Shown: positions 41,301 to 49,660 of the stretch, one piece after another
Position numbering within the stretch: the stretch's first letter is position 1
How the letters are laid out: the number at the start of each line of letters is the position of its first letter
Source of the DNA: Flavobacterium rivuli WB 3.3-2 = DSM 21788
Lineage (GTDB): Bacteria > Bacteroidota > Bacteroidia > Flavobacteriales > Flavobacteriaceae
Direction: 5' to 3'
DNA length: 64,000 nucleotides
Assembly (NCBI RefSeq): GCF_000378485.1
Contig: NZ_KB899966.1
Span: forward strand, 496,001 to 560,000
Position numbers and translations under genes: made by a program
Notes under the pieces: generated by a model
What the model saw: the letters and a program-made list of their open reading frames with translations, nothing else
What the model was told of the DNA's origin: nothing
Database searches by the model: none

Positions 41301-41635
41301 TAGGCAACGCACTTAAATACTCTAAAGCCGGTGTGCCACCGCTTATAAACATAAGTTGTGAAATTGTACTCGGTAAAGGCCTTAAATTTTTTGAGTCGGA
41401 CCCTACCCTATCGTATTGCAAAATTTCAATAGCTGATAATGGTATTGGATTTTCTCAGGAACACGCATCGCATATATTTGAGCCTTTTCAGCGCCTGCAT
41501 GCCAAAGATAAATATGAAGGTACAGGCATAGGCCTCGCTATATGTAAAAAGATAATGCTTAAACATAAAGGCTATATAACTGCACAAAGCGCTCTGGGAG
41601 AAGGCTCGTTATTTAATCTTTATCTGCCGTCATAA
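38348..41635 (+). CDS. CheB-CheR-PAS-histidine kinase fusion protein
   Basis: A 1095-residue fusion. Residues about 14-195 are a CheB methylesterase domain without its receiver (catalytic Ser in GIGASAGGLDAF, His in LVQHLSPTHDS, Asp in LTGTGFDGTEG). Residues about 215-480 are a CheR methyltransferase (SAM motif WVAGCSTGEEAYSIAI, and LITCRNVLIYLDP). A long Glu-rich coiled coil (about 650-725) with repeated EELQ/NEEL units follows, then a PAS domain (about 730-850), HisKA with H872 in SYIASHDLQEPLRK and HATPase with GTGIGLAICKKIML. The kinase half strongly resembles the phytochrome kinase upstream. Such CheB/CheR kinases are widespread in Bacteroidota and poorly understood; no chemoreceptor is nearby. 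Confidence 0.92.
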   Translation: MSEHITQPLHTEQNFPIVGIGASAGGLDAFKRLLRHINPNSGMAYILVQHLSPTHDSLLVEILTPETVLPIYQVEDDINIAPDTIYIIPENKILTTMDGVLKLSDRDAGKRNMPIDIFFNSLADVHKSFARGVILTGTGFDGTEGLKTIKENGGITFVQNPDSADFDGMPLSAVKAGAADFVLEVEEIPDSLSHINHAYDTSRSYSDDDHLVSKAEEDIFKQIIRLLRLRTGNDFSHYKQPTIRRRIARRMVITKREEPSAYLTFLRNDRQEQDALFNDILIPVSYFFRDSKIFNSLCDTIFTNILPKKVPDESIRVWVAGCSTGEEAYSIAICLHEYLSDKLPDIKVQVFASDISENVISKARTGVYSKQELQNVSEKRLNTYFTKIDGAYIINKEIRDMCIFAVHNFVKDPPFAKMDLITCRNVLIYLDPFLQKKALTTFHYALRPYGCLFLGKSESVSHVSNLFEPIVKQHKIYSRKSSTSTFLPTFDRTENVSTERQVFTVKKATIEPDFHKIASDILFTKYTPPGVIINEQREIVHFHGDTSPFLLQPPGKPNFGIFKMVREGLAFELRNALLKVKGAKDPIIKENIQLKGKEYTVNVEVMPLDNSAKPHILVLFHKNNIVADIDGNMANRNDADLERIKLLEEEIEQMREDIRRVTEDQEAANEELQSANEELLSNSEELQTLNEELETSAEELQSNNEELVTVNDELMDRQEQLTISRMYSEAIVETIREPLLVLDRELRVKSANASFYKYFNATEQDIEGRLIFEIGSAQWNIGILKEQLNYVLIKKEKLENFEITAVFPEIGERIIVINVRPIVNDNLSEHLLLFAIEDITDIRAADILLHQNNRHLEENNRELTSFSYIASHDLQEPLRKIHTFSKMIMDSEKDGLSDNTKTYLDRIMVSTKRMQQLINDLLNYSRINNIEDINFEYTDITYIIDDTKGELRENIENKNAIITVAKMPVLKVLPPLITQVFINLIGNALKYSKAGVPPLINISCEIVLGKGLKFFESDPTLSYCKISIADNGIGFSQEHASHIFEPFQRLHAKDKYEGTGIGLAICKKIMLKHKGYITAQSALGEGSLFNLYLPS

Positions 41636-41685
41636 TTCAATTAATAGTGCTACCTCATGTTTTTACAATCTTAATAAAATAACTT

Positions 41686-41711
41686 AGCCCGGATAATTAC
41701 TTATCCGGGCT
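41686..41711. terminator. Bidirectional hairpin between the CheB-CheR kinase and a small membrane protein gene
   Basis: A perfect 11-bp stem, AGCCCGGATAA (41686-41696) with TTATCCGGGCT (41701-41711), and a 4-base loop. AT-rich tails on both strands suit both convergent genes. Confidence 0.7.
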
Positions 41712-41753
41712 ATATATTTACAGGCTAACGCCTAAGGAATTACATTACAGAAA

Positions 41754-41915
41754 TTATTCCTGAGCTTTTTTCTCCGCTCTTTTTTCTTTGATAAATTCTA
41801 TCGCTCCACCGCTTACCCAGTACATTACAAAGGGTACCAAGAAAAACATTAACCAAAAACCAATTGACAAAACGGTTAAAAATGCTAAAAAGCCTAAATA
41901 TTGTGCGAATTCCAT
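41754..41915 (-). CDS. Small single-pass membrane protein, 53 residues
   Basis: A short gene from ATG 41915 to TAA 41754 coding for MEFAQYLGFLAFLTVLSIGF, then WLMFFLVPFVMYWVSGGAIE and a charged tail rich in Lys and Glu (FIKEKRAEKKAQE). It has one long hydrophobic stretch with a basic amphipathic C-terminus, and a proper terminator hairpin downstream. I recognise no named family. The otherwise empty 480-base gap, clean hydrophobic/charged partition and terminator make it a likely real gene. Confidence 0.65.
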   Translation of the reverse strand: MEFAQYLGFLAFLTVLSIGFWLMFFLVPFVMYWVSGGAIEFIKEKRAEKKAQE

Positions 41916-42115
41916 GATTTGTGTTTTAAAGCACCAAATATAAGGCGAATATTTTTTTTAACCAACCCTTAACCCTTAAAAAATGGCTGAATTTTTTTAC
42001 GAAATCATTTTCTTAACCCTGCATTTATGCTTAAATTTGGCTTGCTTTTAATTACCTGAATGTTACAGGAATTTTAAAGCCCTAATACTTAACATACAAC
42101 CATAAAATTTTAAGG

Positions 42116-43513
42116 ATGGAATACAGGATCGAGAAAGACACCATGGGTGAGGTACAAGTACCTGCCGAAAAATACTGGGGTGCACAAACCGAACGTTCAC
42201 GCAATAATTTTAAAATAGGGCCATCCGGCTCTATGCCTACAGAAATTGTAGAAGGCTTTGCTTACCTTAAAAAAGCTGCCGCTTATGCTAACCACGACCT
42301 TGGCGTGCTTAGTGCAGAAAAAAGAGATGCCATAGCGCAGGTATGTGAGGAAATACTGGAAGGCAAACTGGCAAGCGAGTTCCCGTTAGTTATATGGCAA
42401 ACAGGATCTGGTACGCAAAGTAACATGAATGTTAACGAAGTTGTGGCTAACAGGGCCCAGGTGTTAGCCGGTTTTAAAATTGGCGAAGGCGAACCTGTAC
42501 TTAAAGCTAATGATGACGTTAACAAATCGCAATCATCTAACGATACCTACCCTACAGGTATGCACATTGCGGCTTATAAAGCTGTGGTAGAAGTTACCCT
42601 TCCCGGTGTAGAGAAACTACGCGATACGCTGCAGGCTAAATCGCAGGAGTTTATGAAGGTGGTAAAAATAGGCCGCACACACCTTATGGACGCTACTCCC
42701 TTAACCCTTGGGCAGGAACTTTCGGGCTACGTGGCACAACTTACTTATGGCATTAAAGCCGTTAAAAATACACTTGCCCACCTTAGCGAGCTTGCCCTTG
42801 GCGGTACAGCTGTAGGTACCGGCTTAAATGCTCCTGAGGGCTATGACGTTAAGGTTGCCGAGTACATTGCTAAATTTACAGGCCACCCGTTTGTAACGGC
42901 TCCTAACAAGTTTGAAGCCCTTGCCTCTCACGATGCTATTGTAGAAACGCACGGAGCATTAAAGCAACTTGCTGTATCCTTAAATAAAATTGCTAACGAT
43001 ATCCGTATGCTGGCTTCGGGTCCGCGTTCCGGTATTGGCGAAATTATTATTCCTGAAAATGAGCCGGGATCGTCTATCATGCCGGGTAAAGTTAACCCTA
43101 CACAATGTGAGGCACTTACCATGGTGTGTGCACAGGTAATGGGTAATGATGTGGCAATTACAGTAGGCGGTATGCAGGGCCATTATGAGCTTAACGTGTT
43201 TAAACCGCTTATGGCAGCTAACTTCCTGCAATCTGCAAGATTGTTAGGCGATGCATGTGTATCGTTCGACGAGCATTGTGCACAAGGTATAGAACCTAAC
43301 TATACACGTATTACAGAGCTTGTAAACAACTCATTAATGCTTGTTACAGCGCTTAATACTAAAATTGGTTACTATAAAGCAGCCGAAATTGCACAAACAG
43401 CACATAAAAATGGTACAACCCTAAAAGATGAGGCAGTACGTTTAGGATATGTAACCCCTGAAGATTTTGATGCATGGGTTAAGCCCGAAGATATGGTAGG
43501 GACGCTTAAATAG
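42116..43513 (+). CDS. fumC: Fumarate hydratase, class II
   Basis: Iron-independent fumarase of the TCA cycle, interconverting fumarate and L-malate. The protein has 465 residues, normal for the family. N-terminal [32 protein letters not shown], substrate-binding stretch [31 protein letters not shown] with the catalytic His, and the lyase signature [15 protein letters not shown] with the catalytic Ser are all present. It is monocistronic, with a terminator hairpin right after the stop. Confidence 0.97.
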   Translation: MEYRIEKDTMGEVQVPAEKYWGAQTERSRNNFKIGPSGSMPTEIVEGFAYLKKAAAYANHDLGVLSAEKRDAIAQVCEEILEGKLASEFPLVIWQTGSGTQSNMNVNEVVANRAQVLAGFKIGEGEPVLKANDDVNKSQSSNDTYPTGMHIAAYKAVVEVTLPGVEKLRDTLQAKSQEFMKVVKIGRTHLMDATPLTLGQELSGYVAQLTYGIKAVKNTLAHLSELALGGTAVGTGLNAPEGYDVKVAEYIAKFTGHPFVTAPNKFEALASHDAIVETHGALKQLAVSLNKIANDIRMLASGPRSGIGEIIIPENEPGSSIMPGKVNPTQCEALTMVCAQVMGNDVAITVGGMQGHYELNVFKPLMAANFLQSARLLGDACVSFDEHCAQGIEPNYTRITELVNNSLMLVTALNTKIGYYKAAEIAQTAHKNGTTLKDEAVRLGYVTPEDFDAWVKPEDMVGTLK

Positions 43514-43537
43514 TTTCTACATTAAATTATATTTTCA

Positions 43538-43569
43538 AACCTGTACAAGCAATTGTGCAGGTTTTGTTT
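43538..43569 (+). terminator. Terminator of fumC
   Basis: AAACCTGTACAA (43538-43549) pairs with TTGTGCAGGTTT (43553-43564) with one G-T wobble, followed by TGTTTT. It shares its AAACCTG stem base with the terminators at 4943 and 5804. Confidence 0.7.
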
Positions 43570-43594
43570 TATATTGCAGTATACCAAACCACTC

Positions 43595-44233
43595 ATGAAA
43601 CTACTACCCTACCTCTTTTTAATACTGGCAATATCGTGCTACGGGCAACGCAAAAAAAAATACTTTTTTGATGCGTACGGGAAGCAGGTAACAAAGACTG
43701 AATTTCAAAGTAAAATTAACCATGCCTACAATTTAAGCTACAAGGTAGAAAATGACACGGCAATATTATCTAATATAATTGTAAGGAGGTTTAATGGCAA
43801 ACTGGATTCTGCTACCCATCATCAGTTACAACAATATTTAATAAAAATATCCGGTAGGGAAATAGATACAACCAAAATTGTTGTAATAAACTATTTATCA
43901 GGATTAGATAAGGTTTATTCCAAAAAAGATGAATTGGCCCACGGCACTATTTATGACAGTGATTACATACCTGTACTTAATAAAATAGCACAAAATGAGC
44001 AATTCTGGGTTAATAAATATCCTGAAAATTTAGATCATCATCACGGCAAAACGTTGAATTGGCGCCACGATACAGATGCTTTTATAGAAAAAACATTCTT
44101 TCCATATCATTTTAATTATGGTAGTGTTGCAATAATCCACCCTAATGGTAATTATTTTATTTATTTTGGCGAGTATGGTAAAGATGAAGTTTGGTTACAC
44201 TTAAAAGATATGGTTACAAAATATGGAAATTAA
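43595..44233 (+). CDS. Exported hypothetical protein
   Basis: A 212-residue protein with a signal peptide (MKLLPYLFLILAISCYGQ). The frame extends upstream to a TTG at 43553, but that part lies in the fumC terminator, so ATG 43595 is chosen. The mature region (RKKKYFFDAYGKQVTKTEF, then HHHGKTLNWRHDTDAFIEKTFFPYHFNYGS) contains several His residues and the aromatic-rich ending NYFIYFGEYGKDEVWLHLKDM. I do not recognise a family. It overlaps the next gene by 11 bases, so the pair is translationally coupled. Confidence 0.7.
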   Translation: MKLLPYLFLILAISCYGQRKKKYFFDAYGKQVTKTEFQSKINHAYNLSYKVENDTAILSNIIVRRFNGKLDSATHHQLQQYLIKISGREIDTTKIVVINYLSGLDKVYSKKDELAHGTIYDSDYIPVLNKIAQNEQFWVNKYPENLDHHHGKTLNWRHDTDAFIEKTFFPYHFNYGSVAIIHPNGNYFIYFGEYGKDEVWLHLKDMVTKYGN

Positions 44234-44720
44234 TATACTCCCCGCTACACTGCATCATCTAACAGGCATACTTAATATAGTAAACCACGCTATAACTCAC
44301 ACCACTGCAGTATATGATTATAATGAACGCAGTTATGCCGAAATGGAAACCTGGCTACTGGATAAACTGGCTGCCAACTGGCCGGTTATAGTTGCCGAGC
44401 AAAATGGCGAAGTGTTAGGCTATGCCAGTTATGGTACCTTCCGGTTTAAGGAGGGCTTTAAATATACGGTAGAACATTCTGTATATGTAAAGGATGGGCA
44501 AACCGGCAAAGGCATAGGTAATTTACTAATGGCAGAATTAATTAATTTAGCCAAAACCCAGAATTACCATACCATGATAGGTTGCATTGATGCATCAAAC
44601 AACGGAAGCATTGCCTTTCATAAAAAATTTGGCTTTACAGAGAATGGCATTTTAAAAGAATCGGGCTATAAATTTAATCGCTGGCTCGACCTGCTTTTTA
44701 TGCAGCTTATTCTCCGCTAA
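44223..44720 (+). CDS. GNAT family N-acetyltransferase, phosphinothricin acetyltransferase-like
   Basis: A 165-residue acetyl-CoA-dependent acetyltransferase. The layout fits the phosphinothricin/methionine-sulfone acetyltransferase group: INILPATLHHLTGILNIVNHAI, then YDYNERSYAEMETW, GYASYGTFRFKEGFKYTVEHSVYV, the acetyl-CoA pyrophosphate loop GQTGKGIGNLLM, and NGSIAFHKKFGFTENG. The natural substrate is probably a small amine such as a methionine sulfoximine-like compound. It overlaps the upstream exported-protein gene by 11 bases and the 3' end of the convergent AraC gene by 14 bases. Confidence 0.88.
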   Translation: MEINILPATLHHLTGILNIVNHAITHTTAVYDYNERSYAEMETWLLDKLAANWPVIVAEQNGEVLGYASYGTFRFKEGFKYTVEHSVYVKDGQTGKGIGNLLMAELINLAKTQNYHTMIGCIDASNNGSIAFHKKFGFTENGILKESGYKFNRWLDLLFMQLILR

Positions 44721-45528
44721 GCAGTTGCGACGGTGCCTTGCCAAAAGCTTTTTTAAAGGCGAACGAAAAGTGAGACAGGTTTTCAAAACCTACTTCCAGA
44801 TAAACATCCGATGGTTTTTTGCCTTTTTCCTTAATAAGAAAATGTGCCTCTTCAAGCCTTTTTTGTTGCAGCCACCTGTTAGGTGTGGTGCTAAATATCT
44901 TTTCGAAATCGCGCTTAAAAGTGCTCAGGCTCCTGCCTGTTAAATAGGCAAACCGGCTCAGGTCTACATTAAAGTGAAAATTTCGAGCCATAAAAGCCTT
45001 AAGGTCTATCTTTCCGGGCTCATTAAAGTCAAATAAAATATCTCCCATTTCAGGTTTTGTTTCAAGCAATATCATAATTGCTTCGTTCACTTTTAATTTT
45101 AAAAGGGCATCACTATGGCTATCCGGCTTTTCTAAATATGCCAGTAGCGAATCGGCAAAGCCATGATACACCGGTTGTGGTTCCAGTTTTATAATACTGC
45201 TTTTTGTGGTATGCTTCCCGGACGCGCTGTAACCATACGTTTGAGAAAAATTTTGCAGTGTATCTTTATCAAGCCTTATAGAAAGTGCTTTAAATTCACC
45301 ATTATCGGCATCGGGCATTTTAACAAATTTGGCCAGTGTATCCCGTGTATAAAATGCAAAAGTACCTGCCGTCATTAAATGTTCCTGTTTACCATCGTTT
45401 ATCAACAAACTACCCGACTTTATGTAACTAAAAACATGTTCCGGTATAAACTGCTCCCCTTCCCTGCTTAATTTAAAATAGCAGGAATACATTATGCGTG
45501 GCCTGTTTAAAATTTCATGATCATCCAT
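44707..45528 (-). CDS. AraC family transcriptional regulator
   Basis: A 273-residue regulator with an N-terminal cupin-like ligand domain (HVFSYIKSGSLLINDGKQEHLM) and a C-terminal AraC double helix-turn-helix (about 170-270), including DLSRFAYLTGRSLSTFKRDFEKIFSTTPNRWLQQKRLEEA and VYLEVGFENLSHFSFAFKKAFGKAPS. It is read leftward, 53 bases after the stop of a short-chain dehydrogenase gene on the same strand. A hairpin sits between them. AraC-SDR pairs are a common arrangement, so the dehydrogenase is a plausible target. Ligand unknown. Confidence 0.9.
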   Translation of the reverse strand: MDDHEILNRPRIMYSCYFKLSREGEQFIPEHVFSYIKSGSLLINDGKQEHLMTAGTFAFYTRDTLAKFVKMPDADNGEFKALSIRLDKDTLQNFSQTYGYSASGKHTTKSSIIKLEPQPVYHGFADSLLAYLEKPDSHSDALLKLKVNEAIMILLETKPEMGDILFDFNEPGKIDLKAFMARNFHFNVDLSRFAYLTGRSLSTFKRDFEKIFSTTPNRWLQQKRLEEAHFLIKEKGKKPSDVYLEVGFENLSHFSFAFKKAFGKAPSQLLSGE

Positions 45529-45544
45529 AATGTAAAGTTATAAA

Positions 45545-45568
45545 AAGGCGCAGTAGGTACTACGCCTT
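45545..45568 (-). terminator. Terminator of the short-chain dehydrogenase gene
   Basis: AAGGCG (45545-45550) and CGCCTT (45563-45568), extended by AGTA/TACT with one mismatch. On the minus strand it is followed by TTTATAAC. Confidence 0.65.
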
Positions 45569-45581
45569 CTTGTATAAAATA

Positions 45582-46457
45582 CTATTTTTTAAGGTAGCTC
45601 TTGCCCTGCTCTGTTTCAAAAAAGTTTACTGCTTCATCATGATCTGTAGAAAGGCTTACAGGCAGCCACTCCTCCCTTTCGGCAGTACGGGCTTCGTCGG
45701 CATGTTTAAGTATACCTATTGCCTCACTGCCTAACACTAAGTGTACCGGCGGATTAGGATGCTTTGCAAGGTCTACCATAACATTTGCCGCTTTAACCGG
45801 ATCGCCAACCGGTACAAAGTCGCCGCTCTTAAAGAAGTTGGCGCGCTGGGTAACCAATTCATAATCTTCAATCTCTGGCGCGTAGGTCATGCTATCCCCT
45901 GCCCAGTCAGTCCTGAAACCTCCAGGCTCTACCGATGTTACCAATATTCCAAGTGGGGCAACTTCCTTAGCTAAGGACTCTGTAAAGCCACTAAGCCCAA
46001 ATTTTGCCGCCTGGTAAATACTTACACCGGCATTGCCCACTCGCCCACCAATAGAGCTTATCTGCAATATGCGGCCACTGCCCTGCCTGCGCATGTATGG
46101 CAATACGGCACGGGTAATTTCTATAGGGGCATAAAGGTTTGTTTCGAGCTGGCTGCGCACCTGCTCATCGGTATATGCTTCGGCAGCGCCTGTAATGCCA
46201 AAACCTGCATTGTTTACTAATACATCTATATTGCCAAAATGCCGTACCGCATTTGCCACAGCAGCATGTACCTGTGTGTAATTAGTAACATCGAGTTGTA
46301 TAGGGTATAACTGGTCGGGGTATTGGGCAACAAGATCTTCTAATTGTTTTGTGTTACGGGCAGTAGCCGCCACTTTATCTCCGGATGCTAAAACTGCTTT
46401 TGTAAGGTCGAGCCCAAGGCCTCTTGAACTTCCTGTTATGAACCAAACTTTTTCCAT
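45582..46457 (-). CDS. SDR family oxidoreductase
   Basis: A 291-residue classical short-chain dehydrogenase. The cofactor-binding TGxxxGxG motif is TGSSRGLG (residues about 8-15), followed by NNAGFGITG, the catalytic Ser in LQISSIGGRVG, and YxxxK in YQAAKFG. Length and C-terminus (YLKK) fit the SDR subgroup often annotated as an oxidoreductase near AraC regulators. NADP preference is suggested by the Arg after the glycine motif. An upstream TTG extension to 46484 is discarded because the fold starts at MEKVWFITG. It lies upstream of the AraC regulator on the same strand. Confidence 0.9.
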   Translation of the reverse strand: MEKVWFITGSSRGLGLDLTKAVLASGDKVAATARNTKQLEDLVAQYPDQLYPIQLDVTNYTQVHAAVANAVRHFGNIDVLVNNAGFGITGAAEAYTDEQVRSQLETNLYAPIEITRAVLPYMRRQGSGRILQISSIGGRVGNAGVSIYQAAKFGLSGFTESLAKEVAPLGILVTSVEPGGFRTDWAGDSMTYAPEIEDYELVTQRANFFKSGDFVPVGDPVKAANVMVDLAKHPNPPVHLVLGSEAIGILKHADEARTAEREEWLPVSLSTDHDEAVNFFETEQGKSYLKK

Positions 46458-46546
46458 TATTATTAAGTTTAAATTATAGGACAAAGTTCGGGTATAACAG
46501 AAAGCATTATTTTGTTGTAAAGCTCAACTTTACTTTGTTAAAACGT

Positions 46547-47248
46547 TCAGAGCTTTTTTTCGAGGCGGTTAAGGATATCGTTCATAGCCTCTATCTGTGC
46601 TTTCTGTATCTCTATAAGTGCCTGCTCCTGCTGCAATATAAGGTGGTCTATTTTTTCGTGCAGCATACGTATCTCCAATTCAGATTTCAGGTTAACCATG
46701 TAGTCATTCTCTGCTTTATCGCGGTCTTTTTCGCCCTGGCGGTTTTGGCTCATCATAATAACAGGAGCCTGTAATGCAGCCACGCACGAAAGGATAAGGT
46801 TAAGCAATATAAATGGGTACGGATCCCAGCCTTTATTGGCAAGAAGCACAATATTAACGGCAATCCAGCCAAGAAGAAACGAAACAAACATGATTATAAA
46901 CGTCCAGCTACCACCAAAGGCTGCTACCCTGTCGGCAACGCGCTGTCCAAAGGTAGAATTTGCAATATCATCATCGTCATCCGGATTATCAGATATTATG
47001 GTTTTATCTTTAAGGGCATTAACCACTTTGGTTTCCATTTCGTCGAGAGGCCCTAATTCCTGCTGAAGGAAATCTGCAATATATTTTTCGCGGTATTCGT
47101 TTAGCTCGCTCATGGCAAGGCTACAGGTTTCGTCAAATTCAGGGTGGTCTTTTTTAATCATTTCAACCAAAGGTTTGCGTACTAAAGTTGCAGCAACCTT
47201 TTCTCTTTGCGGAAATTCTTTTCCCGACACATCACTTGTAAACTTCAT
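46547..47248 (-). CDS. DUF1003 domain membrane protein
   Basis: A 233-residue protein. The N-terminal 100 residues are soluble; the DUF1003 domain follows with two membrane helices (TFIIMFVSFLLGWIAVNIVLL and YPFILLNLILSCVAALQAPVIMM), then the conserved MMSQNRQGEKDRDKAENDYMVNLKSELEIRMLHEKID. Function is unknown; the coiled-coil tail suggests oligomerisation. It lies 15 bases after corA on the same strand, so the two are probably cotranscribed, which hints at a role in ion or membrane homeostasis. Confidence 0.88.
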   Translation of the reverse strand: MKFTSDVSGKEFPQREKVAATLVRKPLVEMIKKDHPEFDETCSLAMSELNEYREKYIADFLQQELGPLDEMETKVVNALKDKTIISDNPDDDDDIANSTFGQRVADRVAAFGGSWTFIIMFVSFLLGWIAVNIVLLANKGWDPYPFILLNLILSCVAALQAPVIMMSQNRQGEKDRDKAENDYMVNLKSELEIRMLHEKIDHLILQQEQALIEIQKAQIEAMNDILNRLEKKL

Positions 47249-47263
47249 TCTAATATATTCTGA

Positions 47264-48349
47264 TTAAAACCACCGTTTTCTTTTAAAGTAAATTGCCATA
47301 CCTATGGTAACCACTATCATAACAACCCATACAACATAGTAGCCATCCCGAGTATGCAGTTCGGGCATATTGTCGAAATTCATGCCATAAACGCCCACGA
47401 TAAAGGTTAGCGGCATAAAGATAACCGAAAAAATTGTAAGGGTTTTCATAATCTGGTTCATTCTCTGGCTTTGGGCTGCAAAATGAAAGTTCGAGGCACT
47501 GTCTAAAGCGCTAAGGTCATATTCGGCCTGGTCCAGTAGTTCAAGGCATTTTTGATGGAGGCGGGCAAAATAAGTATGAGTAGTTTTATGAATGGTTTCA
47601 AACTCCTCATCTTCCTTAACGCTTTTAAGGTTGTAAAGAGCATCACGCAATGGCGCAATAGCGCGTTTAAGATAATTAAGGCTGTCTTTAGTTTTCTCTA
47701 CACCGGTAATAAAATCGTTACGAACGCCAAGCTTTGCCTCATTACCAAAAATTTCGATACGGCTCTCATACCCTTCCAGCGTTATGTAAAAATTCTCCAT
47801 AATCGCGTCGAGCATCAGGTAAAGCAGGTAATCGTTTTGTTTTTTACGCACTATGCCTGTACCTGTGCGAATGCGTTCGCGTATATGTTCAAAGTAATCG
47901 CTCTTTTTTTCCTGAAAAGATACAATTACATTATCCTTAAGCAGGAAACTAACCTGCTCTGTCTTTATCATGTTTATTTCCTCTACCGGGAGTACCGATT
48001 TTACACTGAAAAACAATACGTCGCCCAGTTCTTCAATACGCGTACGGCGGGAGGTGTTTAAAATGTCGCTTACCACAAAACTGTCAATTTTAAACAGGTC
48101 GCCTATTTTGCGTATCAGCTCGGTATCATGAAGCCCATGCACATTAAGCCACTTAACATCTTCAGCCTGATTTACATCGGTACATTCTTTAATTACCCTG
48201 TCCAGCCCCACATTTTTGGTGTACTCTTCATAGCCCTCTTCATTAAATATAAAGAGCTGCATAGCTACAGGATCTGTTTTATATTCTCCTGTATACTCAA
48301 AAAAATTGGGCTGTACATTGCGTACTTTTCTATATTCTATTCTTTTCAC
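47264..48349 (-). CDS. corA: CorA family magnesium/cobalt transporter
   Basis: A pentameric inner-membrane Mg2+ channel. The protein has 361 residues: an N-terminal cytoplasmic domain with long helices and two C-terminal membrane helices, with the family-defining motif YGMNF in TFIVGVYGMNFDNMPEL between them. The basic C-terminal tail FKRKRWF is typical. The start codon is GTG at 48349 (GTG AAA AGA). It is divergent from hutI with 75 bases between, and followed by the DUF1003 gene. Confidence 0.95.
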   Translation of the reverse strand: MKRIEYRKVRNVQPNFFEYTGEYKTDPVAMQLFIFNEEGYEEYTKNVGLDRVIKECTDVNQAEDVKWLNVHGLHDTELIRKIGDLFKIDSFVVSDILNTSRRTRIEELGDVLFFSVKSVLPVEEINMIKTEQVSFLLKDNVIVSFQEKKSDYFEHIRERIRTGTGIVRKKQNDYLLYLMLDAIMENFYITLEGYESRIEIFGNEAKLGVRNDFITGVEKTKDSLNYLKRAIAPLRDALYNLKSVKEDEEFETIHKTTHTYFARLHQKCLELLDQAEYDLSALDSASNFHFAAQSQRMNQIMKTLTIFSVIFMPLTFIVGVYGMNFDNMPELHTRDGYYVVWVVMIVVTIGMAIYFKRKRWF

Positions 48350-48424
48350 AAAAAAGATAATTTGTATCCCTTAAAAGTAAGGCTTTTTTAAAATCCATTC
48401 TTAATTTTACAAAAAGTTTAATTT

Positions 48425-49660
48425 ATGGCTACGCTCATCATTAATTGTAAAGAGATATTGCAAATTCGCGAAAGCGGCATCACAAAAGTTTCGGGTAAGG
48501 AAATGGCACATTTGCCTGTTATTAAAAATGCCTGGCTGCTTATAGAAGACAACCTGATTGCCGGTTTTGGCACAATGGATACCTGCCCTAACCTGCCGGA
48601 TGCCACAATAATTGATGCCGCCGGAAAAACAGTATTGCCTGCGTGGTGCGACAGCCATACCCACATAGTATATGCCGGCAACCGCGAACAGGAATTTGTA
48701 GACCGCATAAACGGACTTACTTATGAGGAGATTGCTAATCGTGGCGGCGGTATTTTAAACTCTGCCAAACGGCTTAATGCAACCAGCGAGGAAGAAGTAT
48801 ACCAACAGTCTAAACTGCGTCTTGAGGAAGTAATGCAGCAGGGAACCGGAGCCGTAGAAATAAAATCAGGGTATGGGCTTACCGTTGAAGGTGAACTTAA
48901 AATGCTCCGTGTAATAAAACGACTGAGGGAAGAATATCCCATTGCCATAAAAGCTACGTTTTTAGGGGCACATGCTTTTCCTGCCGAATATAAAGAAAAC
49001 CATACGGGTTATATAGATATAATTGTGAACGAGATGCTTCCTGCAATTGCCGCAGAAAACCTTGCCGATTATATTGATGCCTTTTGCGAAACGGGGTATT
49101 TTTCTGTTGAAGAAACCGAACGCATAATGACTGCCGGACAAAAGTATGGCCTGCCTGCTAAAATTCATGTAAATCAGTTTACTGCCATTGATGGTATTGC
49201 TGCTTGTGTAAAGCATAACGCACTTAGCGTAGACCATCTTGAAATTGTAACCGATGAAGATATTGAAGCACTTAAAAACAGCGATACTATGCCGGTAGCA
49301 TTGCCTACCTGTTCCTTTTTTATAAGCATTCCTTACACGCCCGCACGCAAAATGCTCGATGCCGGTTTGCCATTAGCCCTGGCAACCGACTTTAACCCCG
49401 GTACCACGCCAAGCGGAAATATGAACCTTGTGGTTGCAACCGCCTGCATAAAAATGAAAATGACTCCCGAAGAAGCTATTAACGCAGCTACAATAAATGG
49501 GGCTTATGCTATGGGCCTGAGTGAAACGCATGGGAGTATAACCGTGGGCAAACGTGCCAACATAATTATTACTAAACCCCTAACCTCCTATTACCAACTG
49601 CCGTATGCCTTTGGCAGTAATTTAATTGACCGGGTTATTATTGAAGGGAAAGTGATTTAA
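48425..49660 (+). CDS. hutI: Imidazolonepropionase
   Basis: HutI hydrolyses imidazolonepropionate to N-formimidoyl-L-glutamate in histidine degradation. It is a 411-residue amidohydrolase. The metal-binding motif HxH is in CDSHTHIVYAGNREQEF; the later His is in KIHVNQFTAIDGIAA and the Asp in ALATDFNPGTTPSGNM. Length and motifs are standard. Other hut genes are absent from the window; in Bacteroidota they are often scattered. It is monocistronic, with start codon ATG and no Shine-Dalgarno sequence. Confidence 0.96.
   Translation: MATLIINCKEILQIRESGITKVSGKEMAHLPVIKNAWLLIEDNLIAGFGTMDTCPNLPDATIIDAAGKTVLPAWCDSHTHIVYAGNREQEFVDRINGLTYEEIANRGGGILNSAKRLNATSEEEVYQQSKLRLEEVMQQGTGAVEIKSGYGLTVEGELKMLRVIKRLREEYPIAIKATFLGAHAFPAEYKENHTGYIDIIVNEMLPAIAAENLADYIDAFCETGYFSVEETERIMTAGQKYGLPAKIHVNQFTAIDGIAACVKHNALSVDHLEIVTDEDIEALKNSDTMPVALPTCSFFISIPYTPARKMLDAGLPLALATDFNPGTTPSGNMNLVVATACIKMKMTPEEAINAATINGAYAMGLSETHGSITVGKRANIIITKPLTSYYQLPYAFGSNLIDRVIIEGKVI

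Noticed and set aside
46535..46774. Plus-strand ORF of 79 codons opposite the DUF1003 gene
   Set aside because: It lies wholly antisense to a conserved family gene and its Leu/Tyr-rich translation is an out-of-frame shadow.
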